Shown: positions 1 through 13,378 of the stretch, one piece after another
Layout of the letters: every line of letters begins with the position of its first letter
Numbering within the stretch: position 1 is the first letter of the stretch
Source of the DNA: Terana coerulea
Taxonomy: Eukaryota; Basidiomycota; Agaricomycetes; Polyporales; Phanerochaetaceae
Length of the DNA stretch: 64,000 bases
NCBI GenBank assembly: GCA_024811115.1
Contig: JAKOGH010000024.1
Coordinates: 62,001 to 126,000 of the forward strand
Direction of reading: 5' to 3'
The notes under the pieces: generated by a model
Databases searched by the model: none
What the model saw: only the letters and a program-made list of their open reading frames with translations
Told to the model about the DNA's origin: nothing
Program-made: the position numbers and the translations under genes

Positions 1-2501
<2,501 letters not shown>

Positions 2502-2957
2502 TTTGTGTGCTTTGAGTGTGTCGGGGTGGATGGAGGGTGTAGAGAAAGGCGGACAGGGCGACGGCCGAGAGTTGCTCTTATACAGAGGTCGGTAATGGTC
2601 TCCCCGTGATTGGCACCGGGGTGACGATGGCATGTGATATCTCCGCACTGTGCCCCTTTCCCTCTGCATATCCCCGCACACCGCCTTTTCGAGTACGCTC
2701 GTATAGGCCGGGCCAATAGCAATGCTATGCAACCAGGCTTGTGATCGTGCTACTCCTCTCTCTATCCTATCAGAACTGGAGGTATTGCGACGCAAGAAGC
2801 TCGCCATAGAACATAGTAATCACTGTAAACGTAGCACACACATCTTTGGTTCTACTGAACATAAGGAAGGCCGTCCATGTCGTCGGCCGAATCTACTCTA
2901 CAAATTCTTATTCTTCCAAAGCGCAACGCGGGAGATTGCCGCATCTATACCAAAAAC
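2502..2957. other. Intergenic, fumarate reductase promoter side
   Basis: This is the 456 nt between the fumarate reductase start and the stop of the kinase gene, both on the minus strand. It should hold the fumarate reductase promoter. I see no clear TATA box and no further gene. Confidence 0.6.
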
Positions 2958-4283
2958 CTAACCCTTGACCACCTTTACCAGCCGTTCGCAAACTAGATCA
3001 ACCATATCGCCCATGCTCTTCTCTAGCCCCTCTATCAGAACGAGGTCCCTAACCTTCTCATTTGGCTGCCCATGCTCGACGTCACTGCCCTGCAGCATGC
3101 CTTCGTGCGCCTGCACGTACGCGGGCCAGACAATCTGCTCCCAGTACTGCGGCGGGTCGCGCCAGAGCGTGCCCTCTGGGTCGGATTGGACTCCAAGAGC
3201 GGAAGGCAAGGTAATGTGAGCGTGGGCGGAGCGCACGGAGGGGCGGGCAGGCGGCGTTAAAGAGGGAGGGAAGGACGTCAGCCAGGGTTCGCGCGGGCGC
3301 AGGCGTGGGCGAGCGCAGTGGGAAGCCCCCGCGTGGGGTGGGACGGAGTGCGATGCTTGGTACGCGACCAGAATGCGGAGGTGCGGAGTAAAAGACGGAA
3401 GCAGGGGAAGGGAAAGCGCTGCCCCGGATCGCAGATGTAGAAATGCTTACCTGCAGTGTGGTACCCGTGACGTTCGTGTCGTCTCTGCTTGAGTGCATCA
3501 TGCGGGACTCTGAGGAAGACGCGGACGTCCAGTGATTCTATTACTTGCTGAGATGGATTATGAGTCTTGGCAGAGGAACGCGAACTAATACCACGCACCT
3601 GGTCCCAGTACAGCAGGAAGCCGTCCACCATGACCCATATTACTTTCTCTCCAACTTGCTCACGTTCTTCTTGTATCCGAGCGAAGACCTCCTGCCACCG
3701 ATCCAACCTGGGCTGTTCCACGGGGACTTCCTTGTTTACGTTCAAGTGATCGTGCGAGTAGTGCTCCGGGGGTATAATGCCAGTCTGCTTAATCTGGGCG
3801 GAGCACGTTAGAACAAGGAAAGCGCGTCGCTAGCGTTGATTAAATCCACCCACTTCGCCCAACGACTTGACCATCCTGGGCCAGTCAATCGCCCCTTCCG
3901 GAGCGTCCCAGTCCTGGACATTGTACTTGGGGTGTATAGGAATCAGCTCTTGCGGCTGCAATGTGGTCAATACAGTGGCCCCGGCATACATTATTTTGCA
4001 AGACTCACGGGAGCAAAGTCCTACGCAGTACGGACGTTAGGGCGCATCACCGAGAGTACAACCCAGCGCACGCACATCCTGGTGCAAAATCACGCTGTTT
4101 GGCAAGATGTTTCTCAGGTGCTTCGCCAGCGTGGTCTTGCCTGAGCATGTAGCACCTCTACATGCGAGTGCCAGTCAACATACGCGTCGTTGCACGCGGC
4201 TGCGGCTTCGAAACATACCCGATGCCGACCAAGATAACTCTGAGCTTCTGGTCAGTAGGCTGTTGGCTTGTACTTGTTGCCAT
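2958..4283 (-). CDS. Nicotinamide riboside kinase (NRK1-like)
   Basis: Predicted to phosphorylate nicotinamide riboside to NMN in NAD salvage. Seven exons: 4219-4283, 4076-4157, 4009-4020, 3854-3955, 3599-3793, 3451-3547 and 2958-3190. They sum to 786 nt and 261 residues, the usual family size. Splicing of exons 1 and 2 builds the P-loop GIGGATCSGKTTLAKH near residues 20-35. HQDDFAP, which carries the conserved acidic residues, is assembled across exon 3, and YNVQDWDAPEGAIDWPRM follows. VMVDGFLLYWDQ and FLRVPHDALKQRRHERHGY match the central strand and the Arg-rich lid. TLWRDPPQYWEQIVWPAY is typical of fungal NRKs. Exon 3 is only 12 nt long, and the last intron (3191-3450) is 260 nt. The gene may also be annotated as an uridine kinase-like protein, but the HQDDF and WDxPEAxD-type motifs favour NRK. 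Confidence 0.9.
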
Positions 4284-5217
4284 CTTCTAACGTCGGGAGT
4301 GTTGTGTAGAAAGTAAGACGTCCACAGTCTTATGAGTGATGCTTAAAAACCGAAAGCTCGGGACTCTGGAGTAAGTGAAGGGGATCGAGAGGGGATCTTG
4401 CGCAATGACTCGGAGATGCTTGAAGAGCACCGGGAGGTCGGATCGTGCAACCGTGCCGACGGATCGGCGATCAAAGCCAGACAGCCTCCCAATATGGAAA
4501 GAGGTGTGTTCAACGTTGACTCACACCGTCCACGACGAGGGCGCAATCACCTTACCCGTCGCAGGGAGCTAAGTCCCAGGCTCAGCGGGAACATATGACG
4601 GCAGAAGAGCTGAGAAGAAAAAACGCCGTCTAGCTCAGAGTCATGGCCGTTCCAGCTCGGTGTCCAGGCATGTACGACACTAGTCTTGATAGTCACTACT
4701 ACACAGGTGACCAGCGCTGATCCAGTCCGTAGTCTCGAGCTCGCTATCTGCATTGGTCGTTGCATCTAGACTGCTTGAGCCAGATTGCCTCCAAAGCCCT
4801 CAAGGTCGAAAGAACCCGGCGTGGGCCTACGGCAACGCCCACAACCATCCTACAACCCGCTTGGCGGCAAAATTGGATCCGCATACCACCCTCATTGACA
4901 CTGACGATAGCCCTGCTGCTCACCGGCCCTGGTCTGTTGGCGCGCTCAGCACTTTGCCCAACGATATGTTTATACTCATGGTACGTGGGTCGTAGGCGGG
5001 CAGGAGTCGACCGCGCGCAGCTTCAAGAGACGTAATATAGGCAAGTTCAAGTTAAAAGCACGCTGGCATTCGGAAACTGATATACAGCTTTTGAAGCACC
5101 CTTATTGAGCCGTACTATTCAACGATAGAAAAGGACCATCTTCTACTCCAACAGATTTCGTAATGATCAGCCCAAGAGACAGGTCTCCAAACTCGTTCAC
5201 CTTCACCGACAACTGCT
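4284..5217. other. Intergenic, no gene recognised
   Basis: Short open stretches occur on both strands (for example 4343-4546 minus and 4760-5035 plus). Their composition is not protein-like, and I find no motif or convincing splice structure. It must contain the kinase promoter. Confidence 0.5.
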
Positions 5218-5996
5218 CTATTCTTCACGCTTCTCTTTTGCTCCTCCGCCCACTCCAGGTGCATTCCGACCAAGCGACGGCTCGTTCTCTTGGGGACTCA
5301 TAGGCCGCATCGATGAGCCAGGCTGTCTGTCCTGCAAAGGAATGCTCGCCCCACCCAAGTTGTTCTCCAGCCGTGCCTCCCAGTCCGCTTCCGCCGCACG
5401 ATCAAGGGTGGACAGCGAAGGAGGGTCCTCAGCCTGAAGGACACGAGGATTCAATGTGATCCCGAGTTCGTCGGCGTTCTCTTCGCGGTCTTGGGGACCA
5501 TCGGTGGGTGCTTCACCCTCGGTATCGCTTGCTTGAACGCGTGTGGTTGATTCGTGCGCGACCACCGTTGGTGTGTCCGTAACAACCACATCAGGAGAGA
5601 CTAAGCTCTCGGATTGGGTATTTTCAAAGGCTCCAACAGTTTGTCCTCCTCCGCCAAGGCCATAGCCGGTGGCTGATATTGGTGAGGTAGGCTTGCGCTG
5701 CCGACTGAAAGCTCGGCCCCTTCATGTTCATCTGGGTCCACTGGGAGCGAAGGACTAGTGCCGCTTTCACCGCCCTCGGGTCGCGCAGCATCAAGCCGGT
5801 GCCGAGGCAACGTTGCGCGCAGAGTCGAAGGGAAAAGTTCAGGCTGGGCACTTTCGCAAGGACTGTCCAAGCCAATGACGCTATTTTCACCTGATGTTTG
5901 CTTCACCAACGGCACGGCGAATGCAGATGGTTCAGCACTGCAATCACCACCTGATCCGTTTCGCGCGTCTTGAACCTGGATGATATCATTATTCAA
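5218..5996 (-). CDS. Hypothetical acidic, low-complexity protein (5' end unresolved, one frame break)
   Basis: Two minus-strand open frames adjoin, 5996-5601 and then 5589-5218. Both are rich in Ser, Pro, Glu and Asp and look like one disordered protein ending in GGGAKEKREE. The second frame is open well before the first closes. They join if the four-base T run at 5621-5624 (A on the coding strand) lacks one base, giving a continuous LLEPLKNTQSES. No ATG opens the first frame, so an upstream exon probably exists; a CTAG acceptor lies just above 5996. No domain, signal peptide or membrane segment is visible and the function is unknown. The coding call rests on composition and length only. Confidence 0.4.
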
Positions 5997-6728
5997 CGAT
6001 ACTAGACTATGTGTGGAAGTTGGATCTGTTCACAGTTGTCAGACTGCGCAAACCGCTGTTGATATTTTTTAAATAAAAACTAGCCGAGAGGGTAGCTGCT
6101 AGTGCTACCTACGACATTGCTGTCATCTTCTGATTTGCTAGCTTGAGTGGGCGGGGAAGGATTGGGAGGTGGAAGATGAACAGCTTCTTGGGGATGCCGC
6201 AGTGGACAGTTATTGTACAGTGTGCTGTTGGGGGTTGTCAACCATGTGTCATCAACAACTTGAACATCGTCAAGTGGTGTTGCACATTCATCTAAATACC
6301 ACTTGCAACCAGTTAGGTTGCATTTCCCACATCAGCAAGACAGCACTGCGTCTGTAGGCGTCTGGAAGGTCTGGACTGGTAGTTATTCTAATTGGATAGG
6401 TTAGCTTGCTTAATCATACTGCTGGAGATACAACGAGGTCGCAAGCTGCTCGTTCGGGGCCACTAAATTGGTGATATGGCTGACTTTGTGGCATGTGAAT
6501 CTAACTCCCTATTTGTTATCGTGACAACCACTCCACCACTCGGAGAACCTGAAGGCACATTTCCTATACTGCATTAGCTCTGCGTACGCAGGCGCGGTCG
6601 AACGAAGCATCTTCTTCTGGGCGAAAGAACACACTGTAAGCAGATTGCGGCACCGCGGAAAGTGTTCGAGAGTCATTGAAAGGTCTTTCTTGTAGAGTAA
6701 TAATGCCCTAAAAGGCCCCCTTTTCAGG
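5997..6728. other. AT-richer spacer without recognised gene
   Basis: Nothing protein-like and no RNA gene is seen. It ends at a pyrimidine-rich CCCCTTTTCAG just before relic A. That could be an old splice acceptor, so an upstream exon of relic A may once have lain here. Confidence 0.45.
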
Positions 6729-7370
6729 AGCGCGTCGCCGACCTGGTTTCACCGCGCTCACAGTGGGATCTGAGGAGGCGGTCGCTCGAGGCGACGATAA
6801 GGAAAGTGAGTGACGAGGGCCAGCCTACCACGGCAATCGTCGGCGGTCTTATGCAGATCATGCAAAGCTCCAATGGCGACGAAGAGTGCGAGGTCAACCA
6901 CCGCGTCGAAGACATTGGGCGTCTGGAAGAGAACTGGGTCGCGATGGTGGGCATCCTGCACGCGCAGGTTGGTCGTGTGCAACGTGCGGCCGAGGATCTG
7001 CGCCACTGGAACACAGGATGTCTCATGCGAGCCCGCATACCGCTCGCCACTCCCACCGGTGAGGTGTCGAGGTCTGCTTCTGAACAGTGGAATCGGTCAA
7101 CTACGACGGCGAGTGGACCAGAACGTGCAAGCTCACCTCAACGACGCGCCGAGGAACCAGCATCAGACTTGCACCTTGGCCTCGCGAGTCTCAAACCCGA
7201 ATCTTTGCGCGACGCGGAGACCTGCGCGCAGAGTGCACACGCAAAAAGAGAAAGAGTGAGAGGAGGGCTCAAGCGGGTGTTGGTCGACATGGAAGCGGAG
7301 TGGGCAGAAGATTCACTATGTGATTAAGGATGTTGCGCAATGCTTGATCGCCCTCTCGAATGCAGCGTAA
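6729..7370 (+). pseudogene. Relic A of the coiled-coil/NFKBIL1-like family: N-terminal module joined to the last C-terminal residues
   Basis: The frame starting near 6729 reads QERVADLVSPRSQWDLRR, then VEDIGRLEENWVAMVGILHAQVGRVQRAAE. These match the N-terminal modules of copies C and E (ADRMRRRSQWDQRKRRL and AEVGRLQNDWAVMVHFLHGQIGQVE). The next roughly 80 residues are unrelated filler instead of the long coiled coil. The final part, KRVLVDMEAEWAE then VIKDVAQCLIALSNAA stopping at 7368-7370, matches the C-terminal ILARMADAEREKVERGIKAVAQYLNALSSEA end of copy E. One missing base separates the two C-terminal pieces, and it is not in a homopolymer. The central coiled coil and the RWHTDK part of the J-like domain are gone. 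I read it as an internally deleted, decayed paralogue. Confidence 0.7.
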
Positions 7371-7762
7371 ACCGTATGAGTATATTCCTTGCTAGGCCTT
7401 TGGCAAAATATACATCTTCAAGTGCGGTGTGTTACGGCGAGTAATGGGAAGTGGCCATACATCAAAACACCAGAGCCGCTGTAGAGTCGCTGACCAATAA
7501 AAATGCAGTCGCCTCAGGGGAAGAGCAATCGTCAACTCGCACGTTCTGTAAAATGCGTGGAAAATCTGTGCATCCTGTCAGTGGCTGCCCCTTTGTAGCT
7601 GAATTAAAACGAATGGCACGCACGTATTGTGGCTCCGGCCCCTCTGTTCCAACACGGCCACCACATCACGTGTTTGTAGTGTGGCGGACAACCGAGCGCG
7701 CGAGCTATAAAACCACTTCGCGTCTCTATCCCAAACGCCTTCACACTTCCACCTCATCCATC
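7371..7762 (+). other. Spacer with promoter of copy B
   Basis: No gene is seen. The right half carries the TATA box of copy B and a CACGTG hexamer near 7667. Confidence 0.5.
7706..7712 (+). promoter_or_regulatory. TATA box of copy B
   Basis: TATAAAA sits 51 nt upstream of the ATG at 7763, the right spacing for a short 5' leader. Confidence 0.6.
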
Positions 7763-8967
7763 ATGAATCCTATCCCCTCTTCATCTGCACCAGACTTGCA
7801 CGCAGAGGACGTTGTACGACCAACTGCGAGCTCAGTCCCAGAGCAAGACCTCGCCGGTCTGGACATTGCTTCAACTTCCAGCAAGTCGGCCCCCAGAGAG
7901 CCGTGAACGCGTCCCTTTGCAGGAAGGCCAACCTGGAAGAAACCACGCTCGTCGGGAAGAGCGCGGCCGCCGCGACTGCACTCCGTGCCACCGACACAGA
8001 GGACGGCGACGGTTTGTTGTTCGAGAACTCGAGCCGAAGACGGGCGGAACCAGAAGAAGCACAGGCCGAGAGCACGATGCTCAGCCTGCGACAAGAGCTC
8101 GCCGACTTGAACGCCGCCCTCGTTACTGAGAAGGAGAAGCACGATGAAGAGCGGAATGGGCTGGCGACCACTCTGAACGATGTGCGGGGCTTGTTACAGC
8201 GTGCCGAGCCGAGTGAGGAGCGCGCAACGGCACGTACCCGAGAAGCAGAAACGACCATTACGGGGCTGAGGCAGGAGCTCGCTGATCAGCAAGCCGTTCT
8301 GCAGAATACGACGACACGTACAGCCGCAGGTCAGAACGCGTCGCATGAGCGCGCCTCGCAACTCGTTCCGAGCAACCAACGCGTCTTCGACCTAGACCAG
8401 ATGTACTCCACCGAATCGAAGGAGCCGGACGTGGGTAGGGCCGCAGAGGAGCAGGTACAAGATGCGGGCGTGACGATGTCATGCATACAGCAGGAGCTAG
8501 CCAACTTGCGTACAGCCTTGCAAGCCGCGGAGACGCGTGCCAAGGACGCTGAAGCTGCCTTGCATGCGTCGAGGGCCCGCGAGCAAGATCTTGCCGGAGA
8601 GGCAGTCAATCTGCGCAAGGACGTCGACGACCTGAGGGACGCACTGCAGCGCGCGGAAGACCGTGCTCAGCAGGCCGAGTTCGTGACGTACATGACGAGG
8701 TTCGAGCTCGTCGAAGTGCATGAGGATGGGCGCATAGCACATACGAAGGCGGACAGGCTGACCAAGAAGCTGAAGGGGCGGGACAGGCGGATTCGTGCGC
8801 TGACGGATGCGCTGGCAGCTGAGCAGAACAGGGGCTCGGAGGCGGAGCGGGCGAGGGGCTCGACGGCAGAGCACCGTGGAACGACGGCAGAACCAACCGG
8901 AGAGCAGCGTGAGCAGGTCTTGCGAGGAGTCGAAGGAGATATGGAGGAACTGAGCGGTATGGCTTGA
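7763..8967 (+). CDS. Copy B: coiled-coil protein of the array, lacking the J-like C-terminus
   Basis: The ATG at 7763 begins MNPIPSSSAPDLHAEDV, which resembles an internal stretch of copy D (NPFQPSFTSDLHAPETV). The frame then stops at 7906, but the next frame continues at once. Adding one base to the C run at 7890-7894 fuses them through KSAPQRAVNASLCRKANLEE. The rest (about residues 45-400) is a long coiled coil with heptads such as LRQELADLNAALVTEKEKH and QQELANLRTALQAAETRAKDAEAAL. Its nearest relative is the middle of copy D (ARGLLQCAELSEQRAEARVGEAEATI). It ends at VEGDMEELSGMA with no RWHTDK domain and no N-terminal SQWD module, so B is the coiled-coil section alone, under its own TATA box. 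It is probably an intracellular oligomeriser; the function is unknown. Confidence 0.65.
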
Positions 8968-10304
8968 CTTGTGCGATGTCTATTCCTTTTATTCCTCTAC
9001 TTCCCAATGTGAACGAGCGGCGTACATACCTTTGCCCAGTCAGAAGCTCTCTGAGCAACTTAGATGCTTGATACGCACACGTGTACGATGGTGAATACCA
9101 TGCATATTGTGAATTTGAGGACGACTCTGAGGCGTCCACAGATCGAGGACTTGGAGGTTCGGAGCAGGGTGTGGTAGCGCTAGCGCTATACCTGGCGGAG
9201 GCGTCTGCATGCCTTGCTCCGCACCACGACGACCCCCACGACCACTCGGTGTCGCTGTCTTAGACGTGCACGCTATCTCGAAAACTTGGCCGCATAATAT
9301 CAACTATATTGGTATCACTTAACGGAGGAATGTCATAGCGACCGAGCTTTCGCTACAACGCCCTGAGCAGTCACAAGATCCCGGCCAGTCGGCGGCGACA
9401 AGCGGTCCGAAACCACGACGATTGCAAGCTTATGTGGTCCGCCCGACTTTGGCCTCCAACTCCAAACCCGGTTGTAGTGTGCGGGCAACAAGAGTTCATA
9501 TTCGGTCACGGTCAAAGCCGTTTATATACGATGATAAAAACCGATTCAGTAAAACGGGCGTGTCCAGTACAGAAGCATGCAGGCAAGTGTTCGTTCAGCT
9601 CTCCACTTCCAATTCTGCGAATACTGATGGCTCTTAGCCTCCCTTCTGTGCAGATATACATGCAAGACTTACTGAAGGTGACGCAGTCTCTTAGAGTGTA
9701 ATGGGGACGCAGCTGATGGAGATGAGGAGTGCCCTGAATGCTGACATGAATTTGGTCGACAGGGTGGTCTCATTTCCATCGGTTGCGTTCCCGTCACGCT
9801 CTGAGTAAGATGACAGCTGGGATGGTGAGTACATTCGCATTGTAGTTGCAATTCGAATAGCTGCTGACGGTGGTGGGACTGTAGGGCTTCACTGATGGAT
9901 CATGACATGCGATGCTTCGGTTGACAAGTGTAGTACGTGTGCTTGAACTACTGTTCTTGAATATAGTATTGTTTACTCCGGAAATTGCTTTGACATTAAG
10001 TGTGGAGTTCTTCAAGCACTGTGTGTGTACATCGAGAGAACAGAGATATGAGTCCTGTGGTTTTTAGACATGTTGGTTGGCGTCCAGTCTTATTGAGTAG
10101 TTTCTAGTCTTACTCTCATCTACTCTGCACTCTGACAGTATAAGGCTTTTGGTCAGTGAGTCGCATGTGCTACAAGCAATATTTACTGACACATTATTGT
10201 GCATTGATTTTCTGATTCATGCACAAGAAGTCCCGTAGGGCTAATGTGATAGACACGGCTTGGGAATGAGACTAAGTAATAGTTCTGTGTTCATATATCG
10301 AGCT

Positions 10305-10510
10305 GATTTGTTAGAACTACCACCTGTCAGTACACCATTCCTCGTGCTTTATATATTGGTAAGTTGTGCCGGTGGTATACTGGCTTCTCCACTTCTATCA
10401 ACTGCTGCCCCACCGGCACTCGCGTTTCTGTCATACTATGACTGGCCCCACGTTTATAATTGAACCACCTTTTATAATATCGCCTTCCTACGCTCTCTTG
10501 CAGCTCGTTG
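10305..10510 (+). repeat. Diverged dispersed repeat, first copy
   Basis: Aligns by eye with 16255-16450: both contain a GTC(A/G)GTACAC..CTCG(T/C)GCTTT core followed by a T(A/G)GT(A/G)AGTTGT-like stretch, with many substitutions. It was probably copied along with array segments. No coding potential is shared. Confidence 0.4.
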
Positions 10511-10919
10511 GTGCCCGGAATGTTTTCTCAGATACTTCGAAGATGCTTCTAGGCGACTGTCGACTTGCTTTGTGCAATTTCGTGAGCGGGAGGGACAGGG
10601 ATTTTGGTGAAGCTCGAATGAAGGCCGTTTGCAAGAACCAGCCCATTTCGGCGCTAATCATCCTATCGACCAATCCGAATGCAGGATCAGCGCTGAATTG
10701 GGGAATTCTGTGATGCCGCCCATAATTTTGACAGGTGGGTTCTCTCGAAAGAGCCTCTCCCATTCTCCCTACACTCATCTTAAAAATACAAAAAAATACA
10801 AGTATGTGGACAAGGTAGTATTGTACTGGTGTACCAAGATTTGTGATGAAAATCGTAGTAACGCGGGAGCAGCAGCTGGAACAGTAGGAATCCTTATAAA
10901 CGTGGGGCCAGTCATAGTA
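10434..10919. repeat. Possible small inverted-repeat element (26-bp arms)
   Basis: The arms at 10434-10459 and 10894-10919 are perfect reverse complements that include GGCCCCACGTTTATAA. The 434 nt between them has no coding signal. It could be a MITE-like element or a pair of diverged promoter fragments, since each arm carries a TTTATAA. No target-site duplication was identified. Confidence 0.5.
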
Positions 10920-11091
10920 AGTGGTAAACCACCCCTACTGCACTTGCACGCACACATCTCAAGCAAGGAATTCTCCGCGAGATATCAGTCATTAAGTGCA
11001 ACACTTGGTAGTACGACAGTCATACCAAACTAATTCACATAAACTGTGACACGGCGAAGGTTCATTGAGGCCAGGCACGGTGACGACAGAT

Positions 11092-11146
11092 CATATTCGC
11101 ACGCCACAAAGCTACAGCGCTTAGGCCTCCGTCGACGAGCCAGGGA
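11092..11146 (+). repeat. Conserved upstream block of copy C
   Basis: 55 nt matching 19800-19854 upstream of copy E with four mismatches (starts CATATTCGCACGCCACAAAG). It lies about 245 nt before the C start and 230 nt before the E start, so it is a duplicated promoter or leader segment. Confidence 0.7.
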
Positions 11147-11389
11147 AGATCAACAAGTACAGAAGAAGTATTGGATGACGGGAAACGTAGCCCGTATACA
11201 TACCGTTGTCCTCGCTCGCACATTCCTCACATTTCCCAGGTCAGGCCAGCGCAAATGAATCCTGTCAACGAGAACGCTCGCACAAAGCGCGCGTGCCTTC
11301 CCATAGCTGTCATCCCCGGCACCATGCCGTCCGAGCCCTTGATAGCCTGGGCCACCACTATCGGGAGCGTCGCTACGACCGTAACCACC

Positions 11390-13378
11390 ATGTCCTCCTT
11401 GCTCGCGACGACACACCAGTTGGCGAACGACGTCGCGGCCGTGGACCGCCTCTGGGCGCGCGCGACGGCCGAGCGCACGGCCGACCGGATGCGGCGGCGC
11501 TCGCAGTGGGACCAGAGGAAGCGCAGGCTGGAGGCGGTCGTCCGACGCATGTTCGAGGGCACAGACACGGCGGAGGGCGGGGCAGAGGAGCTGCTGCAGG
11601 TGCTGCAGGAGTGCGACGACGACGAGGAGCGCGAGGTCGAGCATCACGTCGCGGAGGGCGGGCGACTGCAGACGGATTGGGCCGCGATGGCGGATTTCCT
11701 GCGCGGGCAGATCGCTGAAGTCGAACGCGCCGCGTCGACAGCGAGCGACGCCGGCAGAGAGGCCATGGCGGCGTTGGGCATGCAGCTGGGACGAGCCAAC
11801 CTGAACGTCGCTCCACAGCACGCAGACGCGGGGCCGGAGGCTCTGCCGGCCGCAGATGGCGAGGCGCAAATCCGGCAGCTGAAGGCAACGCTCGCCGCCG
11901 AGAGGAAGAAGTTCGAGGAGGAGAAAACTGAGCTGGGGCGAAAGGGCGTCGCGCGCGCACTGTTTGCGGAGGGGGACAAACGGCAGGCAGAAGCACGGGC
12001 AAAGGAAGCCGAAGAGAAGGCACAGGATGCTGAGGGAAGGGCGCAGGAGGCCGAAAGAAGATCACAAGCCGCAGAGACGCAAGCAAAGCTTGCGGAAACA
12101 CAAGCCCAGACAGCCGAGGTCCGTGCGCAGGAAGCGGAGGAGAGGCTGCCCTTCCTCCAGCAGCAGCTCGCCGACGTGAAGTCGGCTCTACAGGCCGCGA
12201 AGGCCCGCGCAGAAGAAGCTGAAGCGGCGGAAGCCCGAGCAGAGGACAGAGTGGAGGCGGCTGAAAGGGCGCAGACCGAGACGACCAGGATCAGTATGCA
12301 AAGACTCGCTCAAGCGATAGCACTCGCGGACAGAGGGGGTGCTTTGGTGGCCGCTGAACAAAAGAGGCACGAGGAGATGCAAGCCGGGCTCCAGGCAGCC
12401 GAGAGCCGTGCCAAGGCTGCGGAGGCGCACAGAGACCAGGCACAGCAGGAGCATGCACGGAAGTGGGAGGCCAGGGAGGCAGAGTGGCGGGATGAGGAAC
12501 GGCGGAAGGAGAGCGAGCGCGAGCGCGAGAAGCAGGAGGCAGAGAGGCGGCGGCAGGCCCGCGTCGAAGAGGCTCAAGCTGCGATAGCCCGAGGACAGGA
12601 AAGTGTAGATGCGGCTGAAAGGGCGCAGGCCGAAGCAACCAAGATCAGCATGCAGAGACTTGCTCAGGCGGTAGCACTTGCGGACATAGGGAATGCCGTG
12701 CTGGCTGCTGAGAAAAAGAGATATGAAAAGTTGCAAGCCAAGCTCGATGCAGTCGAGAGCCTTATCAAGACTATGGAGTCAGCCAGAGACCAGGCGCAGC
12801 AAGAGCATGCACGGAAGTGGGAGGCCAGGGAAGCAGAGTGGCGGGATCAGGAGCAGCGGAAGGAGCACGAGAAGCAAGAGGCGGAGAGACGACGAGAGGG
12901 CGAGGAGAGGGTACGTCGAGAGCGCGAACAGACCGAGCGGCGACAGCAGATAGAGGACATGAGGAAGGTTCACCAGGCGGAACTACGCATACGCACGGAG
13001 GAAATATCGACCTTGAAGAACGCCCACCAGGACTCGCTGCGGAAGTGCAAGGAGGAAGGGGCACTTCGCCAGTACGATGCAGGGTGGAATATCCTAGTGC
13101 AGCCGCATATATCCTTCGTGGCACTTCCCTGGCCGTTGTTGACCGCGCCAGCGAGTGCGGAAGACATCACCTTGGGCAAGGTCAGAGAGTTCGTGTTCAG
13201 CAAGGCACATCCAACAGACCAGACGAAGAGAATGCGACTGCGCAAAGCGTTGCTGCGCTGGCATACGGATAAGTCGGCGCTGATTTTGGCTCGTGTGGCG
13301 GAAGCGGAGAGGGAGAAAGTCGGGCAGGGTATCACAGTGGTTGCGCAATATTTGAACGCTCTTATGAGTGAATCATAG
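11390..13378 (+). CDS. Copy C: coiled-coil protein with C-terminal J-like (NFKBIL1-type) domain
   Basis: The largest uninterrupted copy on the plus strand, about 662 residues from the ATG at 11390. I prefer this start because copy E shares its context (GTAACCACCATGTCC); in-frame ATGs upstream at 11255 and 11324 are alternatives. Residues 1-125 form a helical module with RLWARATAERTADRMRRRSQWD and a second element, LQTDWAAMADFLRGQIAEVE. Residues 150-550 are a highly charged coiled coil. It contains a direct duplication of the RISMQRLAQAIALAD..HARKWEAREAEWRDE unit, starting near 12285 and again near 12640. The last 100 residues (YDAGWNILVQPHISF.. LRKALLRWHTDK ..AEREKVGQGITVVAQYLNAL) resemble the RWHPDRF..LNxL end of NFKBIL1, a J-like fold in which the HPD tripeptide is HTD here. 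It has no signal peptide. Its partner is unknown. Confidence 0.8.
   Translation: MSSLLATTHQLANDVAAVDRLWARATAERTADRMRRRSQWDQRKRRLEAVVRRMFEGTDTAEGGAEELLQVLQECDDDEEREVEHHVAEGGRLQTDWAAMADFLRGQIAEVERAASTASDAGREAMAALGMQLGRANLNVAPQHADAGPEALPAADGEAQIRQLKATLAAERKKFEEEKTELGRKGVARALFAEGDKRQAEARAKEAEEKAQDAEGRAQEAERRSQAAETQAKLAETQAQTAEVRAQEAEERLPFLQQQLADVKSALQAAKARAEEAEAAEARAEDRVEAAERAQTETTRISMQRLAQAIALADRGGALVAAEQKRHEEMQAGLQAAESRAKAAEAHRDQAQQEHARKWEAREAEWRDEERRKESEREREKQEAERRRQARVEEAQAAIARGQESVDAAERAQAEATKISMQRLAQAVALADIGNAVLAAEKKRYEKLQAKLDAVESLIKTMESARDQAQQEHARKWEAREAEWRDQEQRKEHEKQEAERRREGEERVRREREQTERRQQIEDMRKVHQAELRIRTEEISTLKNAHQDSLRKCKEEGALRQYDAGWNILVQPHISFVALPWPLLTAPASAEDITLGKVREFVFSKAHPTDQTKRMRLRKALLRWHTDKSALILARVAEAEREKVGQGITVVAQYLNALMSES

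Larger units (their letters stand above)
8968..11389. other. Repeat-bearing intergenic region
   Basis: This is 2.4 kb of AT-richer DNA with no gene I can support. It holds a 26-bp perfect inverted repeat (10434-10459 and 10894-10919), a segment at about 10305-10510 related to 16255-16450, and at 11092-11146 a promoter-proximal block shared with copy E. Copy C has in-frame ATGs upstream of its preferred start, at 11255 and 11324. Confidence 0.55.
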
